A DNA stretch of 64,000 nucleotides, taken from contig OZ025257.1 in assembly GCA_964019135.1 (NCBI GenBank), positions 19,991,971 through 20,055,970 of the forward strand, written 5' to 3'. The position numbers and the translations under genes are program-made. This document shows, piece by piece, positions 46,771-58,595 of the stretch. Below the pieces are notes generated by a model. That model searched no databases and was not told the DNA's origin. It was given only the letters and a program-made list of their open reading frames with translations. Source of the stretch: Arenicola marina. Its lineage: Eukaryota; Annelida; Polychaeta; Arenicolidae. Numbering within the stretch: position 1 is the first letter of the stretch; each line of letters opens with the position of its first letter.

Positions 46771-46882
46771 CCTTTGTGCACACAAGGGCCACGCCGGGCC
46801 TAGGAACCACACAGGACGATAAAGGATAAATGGATGAATCATGTCCCAGATTAGGTGCCTAGAATCGGCTTTCAATCTATGC
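46771..46882 (-). mobile_element. tRNA-derived SINE, copy 2 (head-truncated)
   Basis: It aligns with copy 1 over the body: CCTTTGTGCACACAAGGGCC, AGGAACCAC, then GGACGATAAAGGATAAATGG on the plus strand, and CAGATTAGGTGCC, which corresponds to CAGATTATGTGCC in copy 1. The tRNA part survives only as the 3' side of the T arm (GATTGAAAGCCGATTC on the minus strand). It is the same orientation as copy 1 and lies about 550 bp from it across the minisatellite and the hexanucleotide tract. Confidence 0.6.
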
Positions 46883-48461
46883 CTATAAAAAAACTGCGGT
46901 CTATTTCTCTTTCGGGGCAACTCCAGAGGTTAGGTTTTCAGATAAACATTAACAGCAAATTGCCTCAAAGTGATATGCGCGACATGGACAGCCGGGCGGA
47001 ATCCAGGGTTTTGACAAGGCGCGTTGGAGGGGGAGGCACTTTGGATGGGATACTATTCCCCGAATCAAAGGATTACGACTTAGGTGTCCTAAAAGTTTAC
47101 GCCTTTGAAGTGACTCTGAACGACGTTTTAATAACCTGCGATGCGACTGTCTTCCCCAGAAATATTTCTAAAGTCAGCTGCCTTAATTTCTATTTCTTCT
47201 TCGTTCCCAGACCAAAATGCCGGAAGGACCCCTTAAAATAATAATTTATTTGCTGTATCAACTTCTATGGGATAATGTGATCCACACATTTCGCCTTGTT
47301 TTCCATGTTAGGAACAACCACCATTTCAGCATAGCTGACATATTTCTTACGCCTACCATGTAATGTGTACCAGTTATGTTTGTTTTCACATGTACATGCA
47401 CCACATCAGCTGATGTATTTTTATCACTGTCGGTCAATTACACTTATGACAATCTTCATTGTTGACATTTATATGTCGATTTTTAATACAACCTTATCTT
47501 ATCTTTTTGTCAGCCGTAATCTATGTCGTGGGTAACAACATGGATGGATGCTGTACCCCCCACCCCCCTCCCCTTCCCCAACTCCCTAAATGGACCACCT
47601 CCCTGCCTCCTTTAGAACGGAAATGAATGCCACAAAATAATTGTTTTCAGAAACCTTTTACACCAGCACATTAAACATAATATAGCTGAATATTAACTAG
47701 TTTTAACCGTCAGATACATCATGCCCCGATAAACATTCAATGTCTGCTTCACGACAGACAAAGAAAACAACCAAATCTATAACCAGATGCAAAATGAACC
47801 ACTTAGTTGAATGCAAATTTCAGAATTTAACCCGACAGAGGGGGTATGTCTCCCATAGCAGTTTGTCGATGGTTGAAAAAGCCGATTTGGACTACGGAGC
47901 GACTGTGTGGCATATAAACTTAGTATCCCGCCGGCCTCCATAAAATTACCTCAGACTAAAATATCACATTTTACTGCATATAGTTAGCATACTGTAAAAA
48001 TTACGGAACCTAATACAGTCATATATACATTATATTTATATATATATATATATATACCGACGCTAAATAAACCTTTATCCGATCTTATCTTATCAGTGCA
48101 CATGGATAACATATGTGCAGCAAATATATGAAAGCATCAAGTACTGGAGTGTCAACAGGTCGGCGAGGGTGGGGGTGGTGGTATGTCAAAGATTATCTGT
48201 TTTTTTCTGATAAATCATTTCAGAAGTGGACTTTTTATATTCATTTTATATTGCAGCAGTATATGGCAAGCGGCTTCCCGATCCACCAGTGTGTCATAAT
48301 ACCTCGGCGTTGTTGCAGACCGAAGAAACTTCACGGATAATTGGTGATTCTTATTACATAACACTTATTATTATGAATAAGTTATGAACCATACAAGTTT
48401 TTGTGCACATTGTCCAGTCTAGTCGTTTGTTTCGATCTCCCATTATATTCCTGTTGAAACT
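46883..48461. other. Spacer, no supported gene
   Basis: A plus-strand frame open to 47241 (its 5' part overlaps SINE copy 2) encodes an unrecognised stretch around DLGVLKVYAFEVTLNDVLIT and has no clear start, donor or homologue. A frame at 48113-48340 is likewise unrecognised; an acceptor-like TTTTATATTGCAG sits at 48246-48258. A pyrimidine-rich C run occurs at 47556-47582 and a TA microsatellite at 48035-48056. The rest shows nothing. Confidence 0.4.
48035..48056. repeat. TA dinucleotide microsatellite
   Basis: Eleven or so TA units, with two TA-rich words just upstream (ATATATACATTATATTTATA). Confidence 0.85.
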
Positions 48462-48570
48462 GTGAAACCAGTGTACAAACTGTATGTGCCTGACAATAAA
48501 ACAAGTGTTCAAACTGTGCATCTGTCAGTGAAACCAGTGTACAAACTATATGTACCTGACAGTGAACAAG
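48462..48570. repeat. Short tandem duplication with a 66-bp period
   Basis: GTGAAACCAGTGTACAAACT begins at 48462 and again at 48528. The second copy is partial. Within each unit, GTGTACAAACTGTATG and GTGTTCAAACTGTGCAT are themselves related, suggesting a smaller ancestral period. It lies just left of the V array. Confidence 0.7.
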
Positions 48571-48584
48571 GTTAAAACCTTACA

Positions 48585-51500
48585 CTGTGTGTACCAGTCA
48601 TTCCCATTATTGGGGGCAGTACATAACCTGACACTTGAGTCTAAAAACATACTCTAAACTTTGACAGTAATTATACAATGATATGCCACTCGGCAATAAA
48701 GCCATTATGTATTAAGCAATCTTTCAAATGAAGATACTGACCATCCTGGGCATTGGTGTCTGAGAAAAGGTACCCATAATTGGGCAAAATAGGCGAAAAA
48801 GGACACCCTGAACGCTGCGCCCGGCCAGAACCGCGCCCTCCCCTGAGCAACATACCCTATTCCTGAGTTATTGTGGGCGATGACTTACCACTTTCAGCCC
48901 GAGTGGCCCCCGGGATCTGCTGCCAAGCCGGCAGAAGATCTATCCGCAGCTTTACGACCCATAACTACCCATATTTGTCAGTACAGCCTATTTCCCAGAG
49001 CGGCTCATATATACAAGCGCAGGTTTTTTACGTTCACATGTTAAAAAAATCCAGCGGGTTTTCTTTCTCCCCGTGGGTGCCTTGGGGTATATATCAGAAA
49101 GGGGTAATTGAGTACCTCGCATTGTGGCATTTCTTTGATGAATTCCCTGGAGCTGGGATGGCGCCAAATAATGCTACAGGACGGCTCTGGATGGCCGAGA
49201 TGAACACGTGCCGAGTTGTGTAACACCGGATGTGACCCGGATGTTACCCGAACTGGAAGTGACCCGGATATGACAATGGGCAGGGCGTTCGCATAGTCTT
49301 GTGAGCCGGTGTTCCTCTATTGCAAGCAGTGGCCTGGGCGGGATAACGAGGTAAACACTGCTTGTCTGCCGAGAGATAAACAGTAAGTATCCAGCCGAGC
49401 TCCGCGTGGACATCCGTCGGTGGACGCAGGAGTGCATGTCTGTCTACATGTCACATGCTGTGCCATTAACCTGCTAAGCCATAGGGGCGCCCCCGTGGCC
49501 GCGAGTCAAGTTATTATGTCACTGACTTGGGATTGCAGTAGACGTGGAGGGAATTTTGGCTATGTCATGTCGGCTGTGAAAATGAATATGAAATCGGTTT
49601 AAATTGGCTGCCCTTGAAAGGCGGATTGTAATCAAGAACGTGATGTAATTGCGATGTTTACGAAATGTAGACTTAATATTCGCGCGACATGGCTTCTACG
49701 TGACGCAAATTTAGCAAGAATGTGCAATTATTATCTGTTTGAGACAAACTGCGACATAGATTTTATGCTACGCAGTGGCAATGTCAGTCCAGTATGGCCT
49801 TCATGTGCGCAAAAGTGGTATTAAACATCGACAATTCAATATCTTTCAGTCCTAATATGAATATTGGTCTGCAGCCTTGTATTAATGTCTGGTATATACG
49901 TTTTGTGTCGTGCGTTTGAACATATTCCCGTGACTTTAGCATACCTGCGCAATAATGGTGTTTGTCTGATAGGTTACAGGCGAGGACAACAACAGGTGTC
50001 ACGTTCGCCACGTGACTGATCGAGTGATCCTTTATCTAGCCTGACGTCACTGTCAAACAACACCTTCACAACAAATTACCAATTTCACCGCTCAAAGCTT
50101 CTGTGGCAAGAACGTTAAATGCATCTGCCTGTGCCGATTTTTTGTCCATAGAACGCCGTCATTCAGCAAGATGCGTTTTATTCCACGGGTAAGATGACTA
50201 AAGCTGGCATCCCCGTCGTCCGTGGTCCAAGATTCTCGGACGCACGGGACGCAAACAACGACAGAGAAATGACTTCTCCCTCTTTTTTTTCTCTCTCTCT
50301 CTCTCGCTAACTAAAGGGTTCTTGGCCGCTCCGATTATTTCGGCGTGTAATGTGACCATTTGTATGCCAGGCCAGCCGGCCACACCTACCCCCAAGTAAC
50401 TACGGTTACTACCCTGTGACTGTGTACCCACACACAGCCACACGGGCGGGGTTAAAGAGGTGGGGAGCAGTGGGAGGAGTGGGGAGGCAACCGTCTCCTG
50501 GAGTCTAGGCTTCGTTCGTCCGCACCAACAGAGAAAGGAATCCCTCGCCCGGACATTAGTTACAAAGGGACTCTACCTCTGTCAACGTCCTCGAGGTCTG
50601 GAATTTTTATGCCCCCAAAGTGGCCCTTCATTCACCCGTGTAAGGCGCCAATTGAGCGCAAGGTGTTGCGAGCGGCATTACAGTCCTCCCCCTTCATTAA
50701 TCCCCAGGGCAACCCAGGAGGTATTTACCGGCCTGGCGGTTTGACTAGGCGGCACGCCATGATAGAAGTGGTTAGGTCAGACAAGAGGAAAATGCGGTGG
50801 CAATGGAACAAATCAAACCGCATTACTCCCCACAAAACACATTGATCGCATGTAGTTCCTCGGAGCTACGCCACGGAGGGCAGGGAACTCTTTTTCTTAT
50901 ATTTGTTTTTTCCTCCACATCATCATCGTCATTGCCTGCTAGTTGCTGCGCTCCATTACCCGTGGAGGGGACAGGACATAGACAGTTCCACTATCGTTCC
51001 GTTAGCAATTGCTTGGCTGAATGCTGGATCCATGTTTACGTTACAGTGATCTCGAAAGACATCTGAGGAATAACGAGTTCCATCATACACAACGGCTCGC
51101 ATGTAATGAACGATTGTTTATTCTAGGTAAGGAAGTTGGTGTAATACAACTACATGCATAATGGTTATTGATAGCTACGGCGTTTTGATCGTCAAACCTT
51201 GCATATCGAGTGCTTATGTATCCATGCAATACGAACGTTTACTTTGCAATGCTTGACATAAATGCCATCCCGGTCCAGCTAAACAGAGAGGACAGTTTTC
51301 CTTGTTTTGGTGTGTTTTCTGAAAGAAATACAAACATATCTAATAACATTTATTCATTATTACCTTTACATATTGCGAAATGTTTTGAAACGAGTGTAAT
51401 TTGAAGGAGGGAATGATGACGTTGGTATCAAATTATGGAGGGATGGGATATCCCTTCTAAATCGCAAATCCCCCACATGAAGACTGTTCAAGCCGGGCAA

Positions 51501-51809
51501 GAAACAAAAAACATTAAAATTGACATCGCGACTATCGAGGGTTTTGCAGACTGCTATAACGGATCGCCGTAAATAGGGAAAGAGTGTCCCCGTTGAACCA
51601 GGAATTGTAGGATAACCATCCCCAAAACTTGCCAACAACTAATCGCGAATCTTCTATAATTCCTGGATGCCAATCGCGATGATCGGAAAAGTTATTCCCT
51701 CCCCTCAATCACCCTGAGTGGATGCATATGTATGTGGGTAATACGCCTCTTGACATATGTTTTTTGTTATGGGTCGATGTGGTAAAGGGTGGTGAAACAA
51801 GCGGCTAGT
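48585..51809. repeat. V1, first unit of the second tandem array
   Basis: Similarity to V2-V4 begins at CTGTGTGTACCAG (48585). The left 150 bp are strongly diverged and shortened (TGGGGGCAGTACATAACC in place of the G tract and following text). Contents in order: an AATAAA-containing block (48695), a tRNA-like fragment (49271-49322), a GGGGCGCCCCC palindrome (49484), a CRE-like TGACGTCA (50043), a CT microsatellite (50281-50307), a GC-rich block (50450-50780) and an 80-bp interval framed by AG and GTAAGG (51047-51126). It lacks about 40 bp present in the others near 51164. Open frames change length between copies, so no gene is supported. Confidence 0.9.
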
Positions 51810-54800
51810 CTGTGTGTACCAGTTATTGTCACATGCGTGGGGGGGGGGGTGCGTTTTTTTATTCTCGTATATCCGATAGTATTATCATGGTACATAGCCT
51901 TGTGTACATAGACTCTTGTGTCTAAAAACATACCCTAAGCTTATTGCGTCTGAAACATCAAGCCCTCCTAAGGTCTGTGAAAACCTAAATTTATTGTGGA
52001 AGTTGGCCTATTGTGCATATTGAATGTAATCATACAATTATATGCCAAGCTGCAATAAAGTCAATATATGTTGAGCAATCTTTCAAATGAAAATATTGAC
52101 CCTCCTGGGCATTTTGTCCTGAGACAAGGTACCCATAATTGAGCAAAATAGGATGAAAACGACACCCTGAACGCTGCACCGGGCCAGAACCGCGCCCTCC
52201 CCTGAGCAATATACCCTACCCCTGAGTTATTGTGGGCGATGACTTACCACTTTCAGCCTGAGTGGCCCCCGGGATCTGCTGCCAAACCGGCAATATCTAT
52301 CCGCAGCTTTACGACCCATAACTACCCATATTTGTCAGTACAGCCTATTTCCCAGAGCTGCTCATATATGCAAGCGCAGGTTTTTACGTTCATATGTTAA
52401 GAAAATACAGCGGGCTTTCTTTCTCCCTGTGGGTGCCTGGGGGTATATACCAGCCAGTGGTAATTGAGGACCTCGCATTCTGGCATTTCTTTGATGAATT
52501 CCCTGGAGCTGGGACGCAGCCAAATAATGCTGCGGGACGGCTCTGGATGGCCGAGATGGACACGTGCCGAGTTGTGTAACAACAGATGTGACCCGGAAGT
52601 TAACGGAACCGGAAGTGACCCGGATATGACAATGGGCAGAGCGTTCGCATAGTCTTGTGAGCCGGGGTTCCTCTATTGCGCGCCGTGGCCTGGGCGGGGT
52701 AACGAGGTAAACACTGCTTGTCCGCCAAGAGATAAACAGTAAGTACCCAGCCGAGCTCTGCGTGGACATCCCTCGGTGGACGCAGGAGTGCATGTCTGTC
52801 TAAATGTCAAATGCTGTGCCATTAACCCGCTAAGCCATTGGGGCGCCCCCGCGCGAGTCAACTTATTATGTCACTGACTCGGGATTGTAGTAGATGTAGA
52901 AGGAATTTTGGTTATGTCATTTCGGCTGTGAAAATTAATCTGAAATCGGTTGAAATTGGCTGACCTTGAAGGGCGGATTGTAATCAGAAACCTGGTGTAA
53001 TTGCGATGTTTACGAAATGTAGACTTAATACTCGTGCAACATGGCTTCTACGTTACGCAAATTTAGCAAGAATGTGCAGTTATTACCTGTTTGAGACAAA
53101 CTTCGACAGAGATTTTATGCTACGCAGTTACAATGTTAGTCCAATATGGCCTTCATGTGCGCAAAAGTGGTATTAAACATCGACATTTCAATATCTTTCA
53201 GTCCTAATATGAATATTGGTCTGCGGCCTTGTATTAATGTCTGGTATATACGTTTCGTGTCGTGCGTTTGAACATAGTCCCGTGACTTCAGCATACGTGC
53301 GAGATAATGGTGTTTGTCTGATGGGTTTCAGGCGAGGCCAACAACAGGTGTCACGTTCGCCACGCGACTGATCGAGTGATCCTTTATCTAGCCTGACGCC
53401 ACTGTCAAACAACACCTTCACAACAAATTACCAATTTCACCGCTCAAAGTTTCTGTAGCAAGAACGTTAAATTCATCTTCCTGTGCCTATTTTCTGTCCA
53501 TAGTACGCCGTCATGCAGCAAGATGCGTTTTATTCCACGGGTAAGACGACTAAAGCTGGCATCCCCGTCGCCCATGGTCCAAGATTCTCGGACGCACTGG
53601 ACGCAAACAACGACAGACAAATGACTTCTCTCTCTTTTTTTTCTCTCTCTCGCAAACTAAAGGGTTCTTGGCCGCTCCGATTGTTTCGGCGTGTAATGTG
53701 ACCATTTGTATGCCACGCCAGCCGGCCACACCTGCCCCCAATTAACTACGGTTACTACCCTGTCCCCGTGCACCCACACCCAGCCACACGGGTGGGGTTA
53801 AAGAGGTGGGGAGCATTGGGGGGAGTGGGGAGGCAACGGTCTCGTAGAGTCTAGGCTTCGTTCGTTCGCACCAACAGCGAAAGGAATCCCTCGCCCGGAC
53901 ATTAGTTACAAAGGGACTCTACCTCTGCCAACGTCCTCGAGGTCTGGAATTTTTATGCCCCCAAAGTGGCCCTTCATTCACCCGTGTAAGGCGCCAATTG
54001 GGCGCAAGGTGTTGCTAGCGGCATTACAGTCCTCCTCCTTCAGTAATCCCCAGGGCAACCCAGGAGGTATTTACCGGCCTGGCGGCTTGACTAGGCGGCA
54101 CGCCATGATGGAAGTGGTCAGGTCAGACAAGAGGAAAATGCGGTGGCAATGGAACAAATCAAACCGCATTACTCCCGACAAAACACATTGATCGCATGTA
54201 GTTCCTCGGAGCTACGCCACGGAGGGCAGGAAACTCTTTTTCTTATATTTGTTTTTTACTCCACATCATCATCGTCATTGCCTGCTAGTTGCTGCGCTCC
54301 ATTACCCGTGGAGGGGACAGGACATAGACAGTTCCACTATCGCTCCGTTAGCAATTGCTTGGCTGAATGCTGGATCCATGTTTACGTTACAGTGATCTCG
54401 AAAGACATCTGAGGAATAACGAGTTCCATCATACACAACGGCTCGCATGTAATGAACGAATGTTTATTCTAGGTAAGGAAGTGGGTGTAATACAACTACA
54501 TGCATAATGGGTCGGGTGCTGACGATAGTGCTATGCCTATGTTACAGGATGAAAGGTTATTGATAGCTACGGCGATTTGATCGTCAAACCTTGCATATCG
54601 AGTGCTTATGTATCCATGCAATACGAACGTTTACTTTGCAATGCTTGACATAAATGCCATCCCGGTCCAGTTAAACAGAGAGGACAGTTTTCCTTGTTTT
54701 TGGTGTGTTTTCTGAAAGAAATACAAACATATCTAATAACATTTATTCATCATTACCTTTACATATTGCGAAATGTTTTGAAACGAGTGTAATTTGAAGG

Positions 54801-55203
54801 AGGGAATGATGACGTTGGTATCAAATTATGGAGGGATGGGATATCCCTTCTAAATCGCAAATCCCCCACATGAAGACTGTTCAAGCCGGGCAAGAAACAA
54901 AAAACATTAAAATTGACATCGCGACTATCGAGGGTTTTGCAGACTGCTATAACGGATCGCCGTAAATAGGGAAAGAGTGTCCCCGTTGAACCAGGAATTG
55001 TACGGATAACCATCCCCAAAACTTGCCAACAACTAATCGCGAATCTTCTATAATTCCTGGATGCCAATCGCGATGATCGGAAAAGTTATTCCCTCCCCTC
55101 AATCACCCTGAGTGGATGCATATGTATGTGGGTAATACGCCTCTTGACATATGTTTTTTGTTATGGGTCGATGTGGTAAAGGGTGGTGAAACAAGCGGCT
55201 AAT
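51810..55203. repeat. V2, tandem unit
   Basis: A full unit of 3,394 bp, nearly identical to V3. It has an ETS-like doublet (CCCGGAAGTTA and ACCGGAAGTGA, 52594-52618), a tRNA-like fragment (52629-52680), CCCCCGCGCGAGTCAA where V1 and V4 read CCCCCGTGGCCGCGAGTCAA, the CT tract (53626-53651) and the 80-bp AG/GTAAGG interval (54393-54472). Frames of 143 codons (minus, 52793-52362) and 78 codons (plus, 53955-54191) look conserved only because the copies are recent; the first is broken in V1. Confidence 0.95.
52629..52680 (+). repeat. tRNA-like fragment inside the V unit (example: V2)
   Basis: AATGGGCAGAGCGTTCGC followed by CTTGTGAGCCGGGGTTCC resembles the D-arm to T-loop part of a tRNA-derived SINE head, with about five extra bases in the anticodon side. 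Equivalent places are 49271-49322, 56026-56077 and 59411-59465. Both ends are decayed, so it is offered as a relic only. Confidence 0.3.
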
Positions 55204-58200
55204 CTGTGTGTACCAGTTATTGTCACATGCGTGGGGGGGGGGGGGGTGGGTTTTTTTATTCTCGTATATCCGATAGTATTATCATGGTACATAGCCTTGT
55301 GTACATAGACTCTTGTGTCTAAAAACATACCCTAAGCTTATTGCGTCTGAAACATCAAGCCCTCCTCAGGTCTGTGAAAACCTAAATTTATTGTGGAAGT
55401 TGGCCTATTGTGCATAATGAATGTAATCATACAATTATATGCCAAGCTGCAATAAAGTCAATATATGTTGAGCTATTATTCAAATGAAAATATTGACCCT
55501 CCTGGGCATTTTGTCCTGAGACAAGGTACCCATAATTGAGCAAAATAGGATGAAAACGACACCCTGAACGCTGCACCGGGCCAGAACCGCGCCCTCCCCT
55601 GAGCAATATACCCTACCCCTGAGTTATTGTGGGCGATGACTTACCACTTTCAGCCTGAGTGACCCCCGGGATCTGCTGCCAAACCGGCAATATCTATCCG
55701 CAGCTTTACGACCCATAACTACCCATATTTGTCAGTACAGCCTATTTCCCAGAGCTGCTCATATATGCAAGCGCAGGTTTTTACGTTCATATGTTAAGAA
55801 AATACAGCGGGCTTTCTTTCTCCCTGTGGGTGCCTGGGGGTATATACCAGCCAGTGGTAATTGAGGACCTCGCATTCTGGCATTTCTTTGATGAATTCCC
55901 TGGAGCTGGGACGCAGCCAAATAATGCTGCGGGACGGCTCTGGATGGCCGAGATGGACACGTGCCGAGTTGTGTAACAACAGATGTGACCCGGAAGTTAA
56001 CGGAACCGGAAGTGACCCGGATATGACACTGGGCAGAGCGTTCGCATAGTCTTGTGAGCCGGGGTTCCTCTATTGCGCGCCGTGGCCTGGGCGGGGTAAC
56101 GAGGTAAACACTGCTTGTCCGCCAAGAGATAAACAGTAAGTACCCAGCCGAGCTCTGCGTGGACATCCCTCGGTGGACGCAGGAGTGCATGTCTGTCTAA
56201 ATGTCAAATGCTGTGCCATTAACCCGCTAAGCCATTGGGGCGCCCCCGCGCGAGTCAACTTATTATGTCACTGACTCGGGATTGTAGTAGATGTAGAAGG
56301 AATTTTGGTTATGTCATTTCGGCTGTGAAAATTAATCTGAAATCGGTTGAAATTGGCTGACCTTGAAGGGCGGATTGTAATCAGAAACGTGGTGTAATTG
56401 CGATGTTTACGAAATGTAGACTTAATACTCGTGCAACATGGCTTCTACGTTACGCAAATTTAGCAAGAATGTGCAGTTATTACCTGTTTGAGACAAACTT
56501 CGACAGAGATTTTATGCTACGCAGTTACAATGTTAGTCCAATATGGCCTTCATGTGCGCAAAAGTGGTATTAAACATCGACATTTCAATATCTTTCAGTC
56601 CTAATATGAATATTGGTCTGCGGCCTTGTATTAATGTCTGGTATATACGTTTCGTGTCGTGCGTTTGAACATAGTCCCGTGACTTCAGCATACGTGCGAG
56701 ATAATGGTGTTTGTCTGATGGGTTTCAGGCGAGGCCAACAACAGGTGTCACGTTCGCCACGCGACTGATCGAGTGATCCTTTATCTAGCCTGACGCCACT
56801 GTCAAACAACACCTTCACAACAAATTACCAATTTCACCGCTCAAAGTTTCTGTAGCAAGAACGTTAAATTCATCTTCCTGTGCCTATTTTCTGTCCATAG
56901 TACGCCGTCATGCAGCAAAATGCGTTTTATTCCACGGGTAAGACGACTAAAGCTGGCATCCCCGTCGCCCATGGTCCAAGATTCTCGGACGCACTGGACG
57001 CAAACAACGACAGACAAATGACTTCTCTCTCTTTTTTTTCTCTCTCTCGCTAACTAAAGGGTTCTTGGCCGCTCCGATTGTTTCGGCGTGTAATGTGACC
57101 ATTTGTATGCCACGCCAGCCGGCCACACCTGCCCCCAATTAACTACGGTTACTACCCTGTCCCCGTGCACCCACACCCAGCCACACGGGTGGGGTTAAAG
57201 AGGTGGGGAGCAGTGGGGGGAGTGGGGAGGCAACGGTCTCGTAGAGTCTAGGCTTCGTTCGTTCGCACCAACAGCGAAAGGAATCCCTCGCCCGGACATT
57301 AGTTACAAAGGGACTCTACCTCTGCCAACGTCCTCGAGGTCTGGAATTTTTATGCCCCCAAAGTGGCCCTTCATTCACCCGTGTAAGGCGCCAATTGGGC
57401 GCAAAGTGTTGCTAGCGGCATTACAGTCCTCCTCCTTCAGTAATCCCCAGGGCAACCCAGGAGGTATTTACCGGCCTGGCGGCTTGACTAGGCGGCACGC
57501 CATGATGGAAGTGGTCAGGTCAGACAAGAGGAAAATGCGGTGGCAATGGAACAAATCAAACCGCATTACTCCCCACAAAACACATTGATCGCATGTAGGT
57601 CCTCGGAGCTACGCCACGGAGGGCAGGCAACTCTTTTTCTTATATTTGTTTTTTACTCCACATCATCATCGTCATTGCCTGCTAGTTGCTGCGCTCCATT
57701 ACCCGTGGAGGAGACAGGACATAGACAGTTCCACTATCGTTCCGTTAGCAATTGCTTGGCTGAATGCTGGATCCATGTTAACAGTGATCTCGAAAGACAT
57801 CTGAGGAATAACGAGTTCCATCATACACAACGGCTCGCATGTAATGAACGAATGTTTATTCTAGGTAAGGAAGTGGGTGTAATACAACTACATGCATAAT
57901 GGGTCGGGTGCTGACGATAGTGCTATGCCTATGTTACAGGATGAAAGGTTATTGATAGCTACGGCGATTTGATCGTCAAACCTTGCATATCGAGTGCTTA
58001 TGTATCCATGCAATACGAACGTTTACTTTGCAATGCTTGACATAAATGCCATCCCGGTCCAGCTAAACAGAGAGGACAGTTTTCCTTGTTTTGGTGTGTT
58101 TTCTGAAAGAAATACAAACATATCTAATAACATTTATTCATTATTACATTTACATATTGCGAAATGTTTTGAAACGAGTGTAATTTGAAGGAGGGAATGA

Positions 58201-58595
58201 TGACGTTGGTGTCAAATTATGGAGGGATGGGATATCCCTTCTAAATCGCAAATCCCCCACATGAAGACTGTTCAAGCCGGGCAAGAAACAAAAAAACATT
58301 AAAATTGACATCGCGACTATCGAGGGTTTTGCAGACTGCTAAAACGGATCGCCGTAAATAGGGAAAGAGTGTCCCCGTTGAACCAGGAATTGTACGGATA
58401 ACCATCCCCAAAACTTGCCAACAACTAATCGCGAATCTTCTATAATTCCTAGATGCCAATCGCGATGATCGGAAAAGTTATTCCCTCCCCTCAATCACCC
58501 TGAGTGGATGCATATGTATGTGGGTAATACGCCTCTTGACATATGTTTTTTGTTATGGGTCGATGTGGTAAAGGGTGGTGAAACAAGCGGCTAGT
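55204..58595. repeat. V3, tandem unit
   Basis: A unit of 3,392 bp, sister of V2. It shares with it GGGCGCAAnGTGTTGCTAGC, CCTGACGCCACTG and GTCATGCAGCAA, where V1 and V4 have other states. Private differences include a longer G run (55232-55246), a deletion of TTACG within CATGTTTACGTTACAG (57776-57784) that shifts a chance frame, and CAATTATTCA-type changes near 55474. The 80-bp AG/GTAAGG interval is 57785-57864. Non-coding as far as I can see. Confidence 0.95.

Noticed and set aside
46499..46920. Gly-rich and Pro-rich frames over the hexanucleotide tract
   Set aside because: Every frame is open because the unit is six bases long without stops. There is no start context or flanking coding signal.
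48801..48830. ACCCTGAACGC words in each V unit that resemble part of 5S rRNA
   Set aside because: The match is limited to about eleven bases; the rest of the 5S sequence and its internal control region are absent.
49030..49226. Short overlapping frames on both strands in the V units (about 60 codons)
   Set aside because: Both strands are open over the same bases and there is no start or splice support, so they are shadows of GC-rich sequence.
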